This document shows positions 16,805 through 24,584 of a stretch of 64,000 bases of DNA, in pieces. This stretch comes from Bacteroidota bacterium (GTDB lineage Bacteria; Bacteroidota; Bacteroidia; Chitinophagales; Saprospiraceae), in NCBI GenBank assembly GCA_020160935.1, contig JAIUPL010000001.1, positions 248,001 to 312,000 on the forward strand, read 5' to 3'. The notes below the pieces were generated by a model. The model made no database searches, was not told the origin of the DNA, and saw nothing but the letters and a program-made list of their open reading frames with translations. Each line of letters opens with the position of its first letter. The stretch's first letter is position 1. The position numbers were made by a program, and so were the translations under genes.

Positions 16805-16964
16805 AAGTACCAAGACCTTATTCGTTGATAAAATTCTTCTCGGTCTTTTGAGGCAGGATCACGTTATTTTTTTCAACAATAGCGCTGCTATTACTTCAAA
16901 AAATGCCTCATCCGGCCTCAAAACTCCTTCGATAATTTTATCAATGAATAAGGTCTTGGTACTT
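16805..16964. repeat. 50-bp-arm inverted repeat between co-directional genes
   Basis: Arms 16805-16854 and 16915-16964 are complementary over 50 bp; the outer 17 bases (AAGTACCAAGACCTTATTC) are nearly perfect and the inner part has several mismatches. The 60-base loop contains a second small dyad, AATAGCGCTGCTATT. It fills the gap between the peptidase and the GbsR-like regulator. It could act as a terminator for the former or as a structured leader for the latter, whose start is 26 bp beyond it. Confidence 0.8.
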
Positions 16965-16989
16965 ACTGCATAAACCGTGTGATCCTAAC

Positions 16990-17493
16990 ATGATGAACTT
17001 TCAAGAAGGCAAACAAAAATTCATCGAATCCTGGGGCAAAATGGCCAGCGATTGGGGTATAAACCGTACGATGGCGCAGGTACATGCCTTGCTTCTCATT
17101 GCAGCCGAACCTTTGACTGCCGATGAGGTCATGAGCGAACTGGATATTTCGCGTGGCAACGCCAATATGAATATCCGCGCGCTGATGGATTGGGGCCTGG
17201 TACACAAACAATTGCGCACCGGCGAACGCAAAGAGTATTTTTATGCGGAAAAAGACATGTGGGTAGTGGTGCGGCAGATTATTCTCAATCGGAAAAAACG
17301 CGAACTGGAGCCTATGCTGAAAGTGCTTGAAGAAATTTCGAGTGTGGAAAACAACTGCCCCGAATCAGAAAGTTTTTGCACAGTGGTGCGCGACATTCGC
17401 AAGTTTTCCAACAAAGCCAATCAGACCCTCGATGCATTGGTAAAGGCCGATGCTACCTGGCTGAGCAACCCGCTTTTCAGCCTCTTACGTTAA
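16990..17493 (+). CDS. GbsR/MarR-family transcriptional regulator
   Basis: 167 residues. The winged helix-turn-helix occupies about 20-90: LTADEVMSELDISRGNANMN, then NIRALMDWGLVHK and a basic wing with GERKEYFYA. This spacing is typical of the GbsR branch of MarR-like regulators. A helical C-terminal dimerisation region follows. Two adjacent ATGs exist (16990 and 16993). Its stop codon overlaps the stop of the convergent methyltransferase by 3 bases, and no clear operon partner lies downstream on this strand, so its target is not evident. Confidence 0.8.
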   Translation: MMNFQEGKQKFIESWGKMASDWGINRTMAQVHALLLIAAEPLTADEVMSELDISRGNANMNIRALMDWGLVHKQLRTGERKEYFYAEKDMWVVVRQIILNRKKRELEPMLKVLEEISSVENNCPESESFCTVVRDIRKFSNKANQTLDALVKADATWLSNPLFSLLR

Positions 17494-18317
17494 TCCTGCT
17501 TTTTTTGCAGCAATAAAAAATAATGATCGGCAACCGGGGATAACCACCGCGCTGCCGATTTTTTTTCCAGCCATTCCAGCAGCCTTAGCCACTTGGGCCT
17601 TTTAAGAAAAAACGGGTCCAGATAGGATGGTGGCAACCAAAAACCGATCGGACGACACTCTTTTATAGTGTACCCTGGCAATAAATCGCCCAACTCCTTC
17701 GGGCTAAAATACCACGTTGGGATGAAGGTGTCCACATCCAGCCGCGCCTGAACCGCTGTGCGGCTCCCACGGCGAAATGCCTCATCTGCTTTGCCTTTAA
17801 GCAGAAAATACAGCGTTTCCCAGCAGGTGAAACGACTCATTACGACCAGCGCCAACCATCCTCCTGGCATCAACAAAGGTTTCATATGCTGTCCCCACTG
17901 CCTGATTTCTTCCGGCGAAAGGCAATTCAATCCTCCAAAATCGGAAAACAACAAGTCGAAAGGCGCATATTGCAATATCCTTTCCTGTGTATGCAACTCT
18001 TGCATGGAAACAACAGCCGTTTGTAAATGCTTGCTCAAGCCCGATTTTTCTGCTTTATCTGCCGTAATTTCCACCATTTGAGATGAAATGTCGGTAGCCA
18101 GCACCTGCTTTCCCCGGCCGGCGAGCCAAATCGCATCTGTTCCGCTCCCGCAATTGCATTCCAATACGTTTTGAATGTTGTTTTCCTGAAAAAAACGGCT
18201 CAAAAAGTACCAGACGCGCTGCCGCTGCGCCCATCCCACGGCCGTATCGGAAAAACTTCGGTCGTAGTCCTGCGCTATTTTGTCAAAAGGCGTCGGGTCA
18301 GGTTGTGGATGCTCCAT
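17490..18317 (-). CDS. Class I SAM-dependent methyltransferase
   Basis: 275 residues from ATG 18317 (MEHPQPDPTPFDKIAQDYD); an earlier ATG at 18350 would overlap the upstream gene by 53 bp. Motif I is VLECNCGSGTDAIWLA near residues 53-68, followed by ATDISSQMVEI, so the SAM site is intact. The substrate domain carries aromatic residues (WYFSPKELGDLLPGYTIKE). It overlaps the end of the radical SAM gene by 20 bp, so the two are co-translated and likely act in one pathway, modifying a lipid or small molecule. The substrate cannot be read from sequence. Confidence 0.75.
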   Translation of the reverse strand: MEHPQPDPTPFDKIAQDYDRSFSDTAVGWAQRQRVWYFLSRFFQENNIQNVLECNCGSGTDAIWLAGRGKQVLATDISSQMVEITADKAEKSGLSKHLQTAVVSMQELHTQERILQYAPFDLLFSDFGGLNCLSPEEIRQWGQHMKPLLMPGGWLALVVMSRFTCWETLYFLLKGKADEAFRRGSRTAVQARLDVDTFIPTWYFSPKELGDLLPGYTIKECRPIGFWLPPSYLDPFFLKRPKWLRLLEWLEKKSAARWLSPVADHYFLLLQKKQD

Positions 18318-19782
18318 ATTTAGTGGCCGTTTTTTGCTCCAGCCTGCCAAGGCGCCAGCGATCGAGCAGGGCCGCCGGTGCGTAGTAAAAGGTGCGCACA
18401 GCCCGGCGCAAGTTGGCAGAGCGGCCGGCGAGCAGGTTTTTCCATTCTGTTTTTCCTTGTTGAAGCCTGAATTGCTTGTGCACCAGCCGGTGCAGTCTCC
18501 TGTAAAAGGCGGGCGAAAACGTGGCCGGATACATCATGGCCAGGTCGTCGGACACTTCCCAGTTTTGTTTGTCGCCCAGCAAAGCCTTCACTTTGTCATA
18601 AAATTTGGTGCCTGGCAAGGGGTACGATACCGAAATGCCAATATCGTGCGGCTGAAGTTTTTTTAGCATTCGGAGTGTGGCGTCGATGTCGGCGCGGGTT
18701 TCTCCGAGGTAGCCGAACTGGAGGAAAAAACACACTTCTATCCCTTTTTTCTTGAGCAGCCGGGTGGCCTCGGCAATTTCTTCTACCGTAGTGCCTTTGT
18801 CCATGGCATCCAGAATTTTCTGGCTGCCGCTCTCGGCGCCTACCCACACTTGCCGCAGGCCGGAGGCAGCCAGCGCATCGATGGTGTCTTCCTTGAGCAA
18901 CAAGTCGACCCGGCTTTGAATTTTGTAGGTAAAATGCAGGTTTTTGGCTTGAACCACATCTCGGAAGCGTTGCACCCAGCCGGGTTTCAGTCCAAAAATA
19001 TCATCGGCCATCCAGAAGTGGCGAACGCCGAATTGATCGATTAAATATTCAATTTCTGCTGCCACCCGCTCGGGGCTGCGCGAGTTGTAGCGGTTGCCAT
19101 AAATGGGTTTGGCGCACCAGTTGCATTTATAGGGGCAGCCGCGTGTGGTGGCTAGGTTGAGGGAAAATGTGCCATGCGCGCGCTCCCAGATGTTTTTGTA
19201 AGCAGCAATATCTACCAGATCCCAGGCCGGATCGGGCAATTCGTCCAGGTCGTGCAACACGGGGCGCGGCGCTGTTCGCAGCACATTTTCCGAATTTTCA
19301 GGGCAATAGGCAAGGCCCGCGATATCGGAAAAATCTCTGACCCCGGCTTCCAAAGCAGCGATCAGCGCCTGCAAGGTCTGTTCACCTTCTCCCAAAATAA
19401 CAAAATCGGCCCCTTCCTTCAGATATTGTTCAAAATGATCTGTACTGTCGCTGCTGTTTACGATGACATGACAACCTTGCGCTTTGCCCGTTTTTGCCAT
19501 GTCGAAAGCGGCCTCGCGCATACGCGTGAGGCACATTTTGGTGAGATAATTGAACCCATCGTCATAGATCACCAGGTAACGCGGCTTTTCACGCACCAAT
19601 ATCAAAGCCAGTTCAGAGGGTGAATCTTTCAGCCCCACATCGAACAAACGGACCTGAAAGCCGAGCGAGCGCATCAGCGCTGCGGCATAAATAGTGCCAT
19701 AGGGCGGATAAGGTTGCTGCGCCTCCCACTGCTTGCGGTCGAATTTATAGAAATAGGAATGTGTGAAAAGTATATCGGTCAT
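18298..19782 (-). CDS. B12-binding-domain radical SAM protein
   Basis: 494 residues. The N-terminal 140 residues have the cobalamin-binding-like Rossmann fold of the BchE/HpnP/HpnJ group (GTIYAAALMRSLGFQVRLFD; later GADFVILGEGEQT). The radical SAM core starts near residue 205 with the cluster motif TRGCPYKCNWC, three Cys in CxxxCxxC spacing. No DxHxxG cobalamin motif is obvious, so the first domain may no longer bind B12. Such enzymes methylate or rearrange unactivated carbon in lipids, tetrapyrroles or natural products. The downstream overlapping methyltransferase suggests a two-step tailoring reaction. Confidence 0.8.
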   Translation of the reverse strand: MTDILFTHSYFYKFDRKQWEAQQPYPPYGTIYAAALMRSLGFQVRLFDVGLKDSPSELALILVREKPRYLVIYDDGFNYLTKMCLTRMREAAFDMAKTGKAQGCHVIVNSSDSTDHFEQYLKEGADFVILGEGEQTLQALIAALEAGVRDFSDIAGLAYCPENSENVLRTAPRPVLHDLDELPDPAWDLVDIAAYKNIWERAHGTFSLNLATTRGCPYKCNWCAKPIYGNRYNSRSPERVAAEIEYLIDQFGVRHFWMADDIFGLKPGWVQRFRDVVQAKNLHFTYKIQSRVDLLLKEDTIDALAASGLRQVWVGAESGSQKILDAMDKGTTVEEIAEATRLLKKKGIEVCFFLQFGYLGETRADIDATLRMLKKLQPHDIGISVSYPLPGTKFYDKVKALLGDKQNWEVSDDLAMMYPATFSPAFYRRLHRLVHKQFRLQQGKTEWKNLLAGRSANLRRAVRTFYYAPAALLDRWRLGRLEQKTATKYGASTT

Positions 19783-19885
19783 TTACCCGGCCTTTTGCGA
19801 TTGCAGCGATAAAAGTAATACGGCTTCTGACTGCCCGACGCAAAAACGGGTTTCAAATTTTGCCAGTTTATGCCATCGCTTGCTC

Positions 19886-19893
19886 TATGTTTG
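19886..19893 (+). promoter_or_regulatory. -7 box of the GH109-like gene
   Basis: TATGTTTG matches TAnnTTTG and lies 28 bp before ATG 19921. A TTTG at 19859-19862 is 23 bp upstream, slightly farther than the usual 19-21. It places transcription start near 19898, after two earlier in-frame ATGs, and so supports the Tat-signal start. Confidence 0.5.
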
Positions 19894-19920
19894 CCGACAT
19901 CAATTCAAAATTTTCTGTTT

Positions 19921-21321
19921 ATGCCTCACCACATCGATCGCCGTTCTTTCCTGCAAAAAACTGCACTGGCAGGCGCCGCACTGGCAACGCCTACTATTCT
20001 GTCGTCTGAAACAACTGAACAAACTACTCTTCAAACAAAGGAAAAATCTGCTATTAAAAACAAATTGCGTATCGGCTTTATCGGCGTCGGGCTTCGCGGA
20101 CAAAACCATGTGGAAATGGCGCTGATGCGCGACGATTGCGAAATCGCCGCACTGGCCGACCCAGATGCGCGCATGATGGCCGATGCCCTGAAAATGATCG
20201 AGGAAAAAGGGCGCAAAAAGCCCGATGTGTATGCCAATGGGCCACATGACTACCAGCGTTTGCTGGCCGATAAAAACATCGATGCCGTGGTCATCGCTTC
20301 TCCCTGGGAATGGCATACCGCGCAATGCGTGGCAGCCATGCAAGCCGGCAAATATGTGGGAACGGAAGTAGGTGGCGGCTTTTCGCTCGATGAGTGCTGG
20401 CAACTGGTCAACACCCACGAAGCCACCGGCGCGCACCTCATGTTTATGGAAAATGTGTGCTATCGTCGTGATGTGATGGCCGTATTGCAAATGGTGCGCG
20501 AGGGGCTGTTTGGCGAACTGATGCACCTGGAAGGCGGGTATCAGCACGATCTGCGTGGCGTAAAATTCAACGATGGACAAACGCCTTACGATTCCGGCGT
20601 CGAATTTGGCGAAAAAGGCTTTTCTGAAGCGCGCTGGCGCACCAAACACTCCGTATATCGAAACGGCGACCTGTACCCCACCCATGGCGTCGGGCCCGTG
20701 GCTATGATGACCAACATCAACCGGGGCAACCGGTTTTTGTACCTCACATCCACCGCCACCAAAGCACGCGGCTTGCATAATTACATAGTGGAGCACCCGA
20801 AAGGTGGCCCCAGCCATCCCAATGCCAAGGTGGAGTTCAACCTGGGCGATGTGGTGACGACCATTCTAAAAACCTCCAACGGTGAAACCATCCTGCTCTC
20901 GCATGATACTGGGCTGCCACGCCCCTACTCGCTGGGATTTCGGGTACAGGGCACCAAAGGCATCTGGATGGATGTGAACAAAAGCCTGCTTTTGGAAGGA
21001 AAAACGCCTGCGCACAAATGGGAAGATGCGCAGTCATGGCTCGATCGTTACGATCACCCCTTGTGGAAAAAATACGGCGCCGATGCCAAAACGGCCGGGC
21101 ATGGCGGTATGGACTTCTTTGTGTTTCACCATTTTGTGGAAAGTGCCAAACAGAACATCGCTCCCCAGATGGATGTTTATGACGCGGCTACCTGGCTGGC
21201 TATTACGCCGCTATCCGAAGCCAGCATTGCCACAGGCAGCGCACCGCAGGCTTTCCCGGATTTCACCCGCGGACGATGGACGGAAAGGAAAGCAGATTTT
21301 GCGATGGGAGATATTTTTTAG
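19921..21321 (+). CDS. Tat-exported Gfo/Idh/MocA-fold enzyme, GH109-like glycosidase
   Basis: 466 residues from ATG 19921. The N-terminus carries a twin-arginine signal (RRSFLQKTALAGAALATP). A Rossmann motif follows (RIGFIGVGLRGQNHVEMAL, about residues 45-64). The segments MENVCYRRDVMAVLQMVREG and GGYQHDLRG near residues 180-215 are characteristic of family GH109, enzymes that use tightly bound NAD+ to cleave alpha-N-acetylgalactosamine from glycans. The Tat signal agrees with export of a protein that folds around a cofactor in the cytoplasm. A plain sugar dehydrogenase is the alternative. The downstream iron-sulfur gene is 57 bp away on the same strand but functionally unrelated by appearance. 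Confidence 0.8.
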   Translation: MPHHIDRRSFLQKTALAGAALATPTILSSETTEQTTLQTKEKSAIKNKLRIGFIGVGLRGQNHVEMALMRDDCEIAALADPDARMMADALKMIEEKGRKKPDVYANGPHDYQRLLADKNIDAVVIASPWEWHTAQCVAAMQAGKYVGTEVGGGFSLDECWQLVNTHEATGAHLMFMENVCYRRDVMAVLQMVREGLFGELMHLEGGYQHDLRGVKFNDGQTPYDSGVEFGEKGFSEARWRTKHSVYRNGDLYPTHGVGPVAMMTNINRGNRFLYLTSTATKARGLHNYIVEHPKGGPSHPNAKVEFNLGDVVTTILKTSNGETILLSHDTGLPRPYSLGFRVQGTKGIWMDVNKSLLLEGKTPAHKWEDAQSWLDRYDHPLWKKYGADAKTAGHGGMDFFVFHHFVESAKQNIAPQMDVYDAATWLAITPLSEASIATGSAPQAFPDFTRGRWTERKADFAMGDIF

Positions 21322-21378
21322 AAATTTGGACGCAGATGGACTTCTATTGATTTTCACGAATAAAACCTTCTCACATAG

Positions 21379-21798
21379 ATGGAAAAACAATATTCCAACG
21401 GCGAAATAACAGTGGTCTGGAACCCCGAGGCCTGCATTCATTCTACCCTTTGCTGGAAAGGTATGGCTCAGGTGTTTAACCCCAAAAAACGGCCCTGGAT
21501 CAATGTGGATGGCGCCGATAGTGAGGCTATTATAGCCCAGGTAGAAAAATGCCCTTCAGGTGCGTTAAGTTTTTTCCGCAACAGCGAAAAAGACAATGCA
21601 CCTGAAACCGTCGAACTAGAAACCATCGTGGAAGCCTCTCCCAATGGCCCCTTGATGGTGTATGGCAACATCCGGGTGAAAGACAGTGAAGGCAACGAAA
21701 CCGTCAAACACAAAGTGACGGCTTTTTGCCGTTGCGGAGCATCCCAAAACAAACCGTATTGCGACGGCTCGCACCGAAAAATTGATTTCAAGGGGTGA
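21379..21798 (+). CDS. YjdI-CDGSH fusion iron-sulfur protein
   Basis: 139 residues, two domains. Residues 10-60 match the YjdI-type (4Fe-4S mono-cluster) domain: CIHSTLCWKGM, PWINVDGA and KCPSGALSF. Residues 112-138 are a CDGSH zinc-finger-like 2Fe-2S motif: FCRCGASQNKPYCDGSH, with the three Cys and the His that bind the cluster. The fusion is known in bacteria, but its role is only loosely understood, probably redox or cluster transfer. It is cytoplasmic with no signal peptide. A palindrome starts 27 bp downstream and separates it from the convergent glnN. Confidence 0.85.
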   Translation: MEKQYSNGEITVVWNPEACIHSTLCWKGMAQVFNPKKRPWINVDGADSEAIIAQVEKCPSGALSFFRNSEKDNAPETVELETIVEASPNGPLMVYGNIRVKDSEGNETVKHKVTAFCRCGASQNKPYCDGSHRKIDFKG

Positions 21799-21824
21799 TC
21801 TTTCAGCATTAGACAAATAAAAAA

Positions 21825-21882
21825 AGCGGATTCACCCGGATTTGACAGGAAAAATTCCCCATTCAATCCGTGTAAATCCGCT
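21825..21882. repeat. Inverted repeat with CGGATTTACACGGATT word
   Basis: AGCGGATTCACCCGGATT on the left (from 21825) pairs with AATCCGTGTAAATCCGCT on the right (to 21882), 19 bp with three mismatches. The right arm read on the minus strand contains the same 17-base word CGGATTTACACGGATTG that builds the much longer palindrome at 62590-62797. It lies between convergent genes. Confidence 0.75.
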
Positions 21883-21907
21883 CAACAATCTATGTAATCC
21901 GCGTTTA

Positions 21908-24100
21908 CTAGCGTACAAACAGCAGTTCGTGGTATTTCACGAGCGGCCAGTACTGGTCATCTACGATCATTTCCAGATCGTCTACCGCTTCGCGGATTTT
22001 ATCCATCTGCGGTTTTGCTTTATGGCACAGGATGTCGGCTTCTTCGCGTACACCTTCTGCTTCGTGTGATTTTTCCAACGCTTTGTGGAGTTTTTCCAGT
22101 CCATCACGGATGTCGCTGATATTTTTTACCACGCGTTTGAGCGTATCTTTTTGATAGCCGAGCGAGTCGTCCATATCGATAGCACGCAGCGCAGCGATGT
22201 TGGAGGCCAGTTCGGTCTGGTAGCGCAGTACGGCTGGCATCACCATCGAGTTGACGACGCTTTCGAGTGCTTTTGCCTCAATGCTGAGTTTGGTGCAGTA
22301 GGTGTGCAGTTGTACGTTGTGGTAAGCGTCGAGTTCTACTTTGCTCATTACGCCCGATTTGCCGTACAATTCCTGTCCGAGTTTTTTGCCCAGCACGTCC
22401 AGCGCTTCCGGTGTGGTGGCAAAGTTGTTGAGGCCCCGTTTGGCGGCTTCTTCTTTCCACTCGTCCGAATAGTTGTTGCCTTCGAAGCAGATGGCTTTCG
22501 ATTTGCGGATATAACTTTTCAGTACAGTCAGGATAGCCTCATCCTGTTTGGCGCCTTTGGCTACGAGTTTGTCTAGTTCTGCTTTGAATTCTACCAATTG
22601 GAGACCCATCATGGCGTTCATGGCGGCCATGGGGCCGGCGCAGTTCTGGCTGCTACCTACGGCGCGGATTTCAAATTTGTTGCCAGTAAATGCAAACGGA
22701 GACGTACGGTTGCGGTCCGTGTTGTCCAGTTCCAGATTGGGCAGTTTGGAAATCAGGTCGATGGCGCGTTTCACTTCCTGGCCGTCCGATTTGCGGTCTT
22801 TCACCAGTTGATCGAGCAGTTTCGACATAGCATCACCGATGAACACCGAGATGATAGCCGGCGGCGCTTCGTTGGCGCCCAGGCGGTGGTCGTTGCCCGC
22901 ATGCGCGATAGCCGAGCGCAGGATGTCGGCGTATTTGTGTACGGCTGCGATGGTATTCACAAAGAACGTAAGGAAGCGCAGGTTGGTGCTGGGGTTTTTA
23001 CCTGGCGACAGGAGGTTGACGCCGGTGTTGGTGCCCATGCTCCAGTTGTTGTGCTTGCCCGAACCGTTGATGCCGGCAAATGGTTTTTCATGCAGCAGCA
23101 CACGCAGTTTGTGGCGGCGGGCTACGCGCTCCATGAGATCCATCAGCAACTGGTTGTGGTCGACAGCCACGTTGATTTCTTCAAATACCGGCGCTACTTC
23201 GTATTGAGCAGGCGCCACCTCATTGTGGCGGGTACGCACCGGGATACCCAGTTTGTGGCTTTCCGTTTCCAGGTCGCGCATAAAAGCATACACACGCTCC
23301 GGAATGGAACCGAAATAGTGGTCTTCCAACTGCTGGTGTTTGGCAGCCGCGCGGCCCAGCAGTGTACGGCCGGTCATCACCAGGTCGGGGCGGGCGCTGA
23401 AAAGAGCCTCGTCTACCACGAAATATTCCTGTTCCCAACCGAGGGTAGCCGTAATTTTTGTTACATTGGAATCGAACAGTTGCGCTACAGGCACAGCGGC
23501 TTTATCGAGGAATGCCTGCGAACGAAGCAGTGGCAGTTTGTAGTCCTGCGCTTCACCGCCATAGGTTACAAAAATGGTCGGGATGCACAGTGTTTTGCCA
23601 TCGCCTACTTCCATGATGAAGGCGGGGCTGCTCGGATCCCAAACAGTATAACCGCGGGCCTCGAACGTGCTGCGCATACCACCCGATGGGAAAGATGAGC
23701 CGTCGGGTTCTTGCTGTACGAGTGCAGAACCGGAGAACTCTTCGATCACCTGTCCGTCGTGCGTCAGGTTGAAGAACGAGTCGTGTTTTTCAGCCGTTTT
23801 GCCTGTGAGCGGCTGGAACCAGTGTGCGAAGTGCGTGCAGCCTTTTTCTTCCGACCACTTTTTCATGCCTGCTGCAATATCGTCGGCTACTTCGCGTGTC
23901 AGTTTTTGCCCGCTCTGAACGGCCGCTTTTACACTGAGGTACGCATTCTCAGGCAGGTACTTTTTCATGGCCTCGTCATTGAAGACATTTTCTCCAAAGT
24001 AGGAGGCAATTTTTGCGGCAGGGCCTTCGCCAAGTTCTCCTGCGAAAGATTCTGCCCGGGTCTCCAAGGTCTGGAGTGCGTTGAAACGAGAGAGGGACAT
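21908..24100 (-). CDS. glnN: Glutamine synthetase type III
   Basis: 730 residues from ATG 24100 (MSLSRFNALQTLE); the frame continues upstream to 24211, but that part does not resemble the family and the chosen start fits the usual length of about 720-730. Recognisable parts: FTHWFQPLTG-like HFAHWFQPLTGKTAEKHDSF near residue 80, GATP-type and substrate segments GINGSGKHNNWSMGTNTG near 340, and NRTSPFAFTGNKFEIRAVGS near 460. It makes glutamine from glutamate, ammonia and ATP and is the usual main enzyme in Bacteroidota. It has a long leader of about 300 nt from the predicted promoter, with a palindrome overlapping the promoter, which hints at regulation. Confidence 0.93.
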   Translation of the reverse strand: MSLSRFNALQTLETRAESFAGELGEGPAAKIASYFGENVFNDEAMKKYLPENAYLSVKAAVQSGQKLTREVADDIAAGMKKWSEEKGCTHFAHWFQPLTGKTAEKHDSFFNLTHDGQVIEEFSGSALVQQEPDGSSFPSGGMRSTFEARGYTVWDPSSPAFIMEVGDGKTLCIPTIFVTYGGEAQDYKLPLLRSQAFLDKAAVPVAQLFDSNVTKITATLGWEQEYFVVDEALFSARPDLVMTGRTLLGRAAAKHQQLEDHYFGSIPERVYAFMRDLETESHKLGIPVRTRHNEVAPAQYEVAPVFEEINVAVDHNQLLMDLMERVARRHKLRVLLHEKPFAGINGSGKHNNWSMGTNTGVNLLSPGKNPSTNLRFLTFFVNTIAAVHKYADILRSAIAHAGNDHRLGANEAPPAIISVFIGDAMSKLLDQLVKDRKSDGQEVKRAIDLISKLPNLELDNTDRNRTSPFAFTGNKFEIRAVGSSQNCAGPMAAMNAMMGLQLVEFKAELDKLVAKGAKQDEAILTVLKSYIRKSKAICFEGNNYSDEWKEEAAKRGLNNFATTPEALDVLGKKLGQELYGKSGVMSKVELDAYHNVQLHTYCTKLSIEAKALESVVNSMVMPAVLRYQTELASNIAALRAIDMDDSLGYQKDTLKRVVKNISDIRDGLEKLHKALEKSHEAEGVREEADILCHKAKPQMDKIREAVDDLEMIVDDQYWPLVKYHELLFVR

Positions 24101-24584
24101 CTTAAAATCTGGTATGTTGAATGAATAGAAATGAATGCCAATGCCAGTGCCTGCTGCTCTCCGGGTCGAATGAATCCTTGATTCGATGTACAGACGTTTT
24201 TGTCCATACAAGACCGGAGAATAGCAGGAAATAATCAGGTTCGAATGTAGTTAGGAGCGGCTTGAAGGGCTGGCAAAACAAATAATATTTGGATTTGCCA
24301 TTTTTACGAGGGAGTCTTCTCCATTTGCCGATCGGGGTCGACATTGCCGTAAAATGCTGCAACGAGAAGAGCAATGATCGCATTTGTGGTTAGTAAACGC
24401 GCTTACAATGCTGCAAATGTAGCATTTTTTCAGTAAAAACTATTGAAAATTATAGTTTTTACATAGATTAACATAATTTGAAAACAAAAGAATCAGGAAG
24501 GAAAATAGGCGGTTTTGCAAATTTTTATTTTGTTCACAAAAACAAAACCGGGTGATAATACTTTTCTGTACAAAAGGTGCGCTT
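24101..24584. other. Non-coding stretch between glnN and recJ
   Basis: 484 bp with no credible gene. Bases 24101-24410 would be the glnN leader; they contain no riboswitch or terminator that I recognise. Bases 24465-24584 are AT-rich and hold the 3' end of recJ transcription without an obvious hairpin. Confidence 0.6.
24414..24462 (-). promoter_or_regulatory. glnN -7 box with upstream dyad operator candidate
   Basis: On the minus strand, TACATTTG (24414-24421) is a full -7 box. Eleven bases upstream lies a perfect dyad, GTAAAAACTAT (24433-24443) and ATAGTTTTTAC (24452-24462), with an 8-nt centre, in the place where a -33 element would be. No good TTTG is found at 19-21 bp. An activator or repressor site replacing the -33 box is a reasonable inference. 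Confidence 0.5.
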
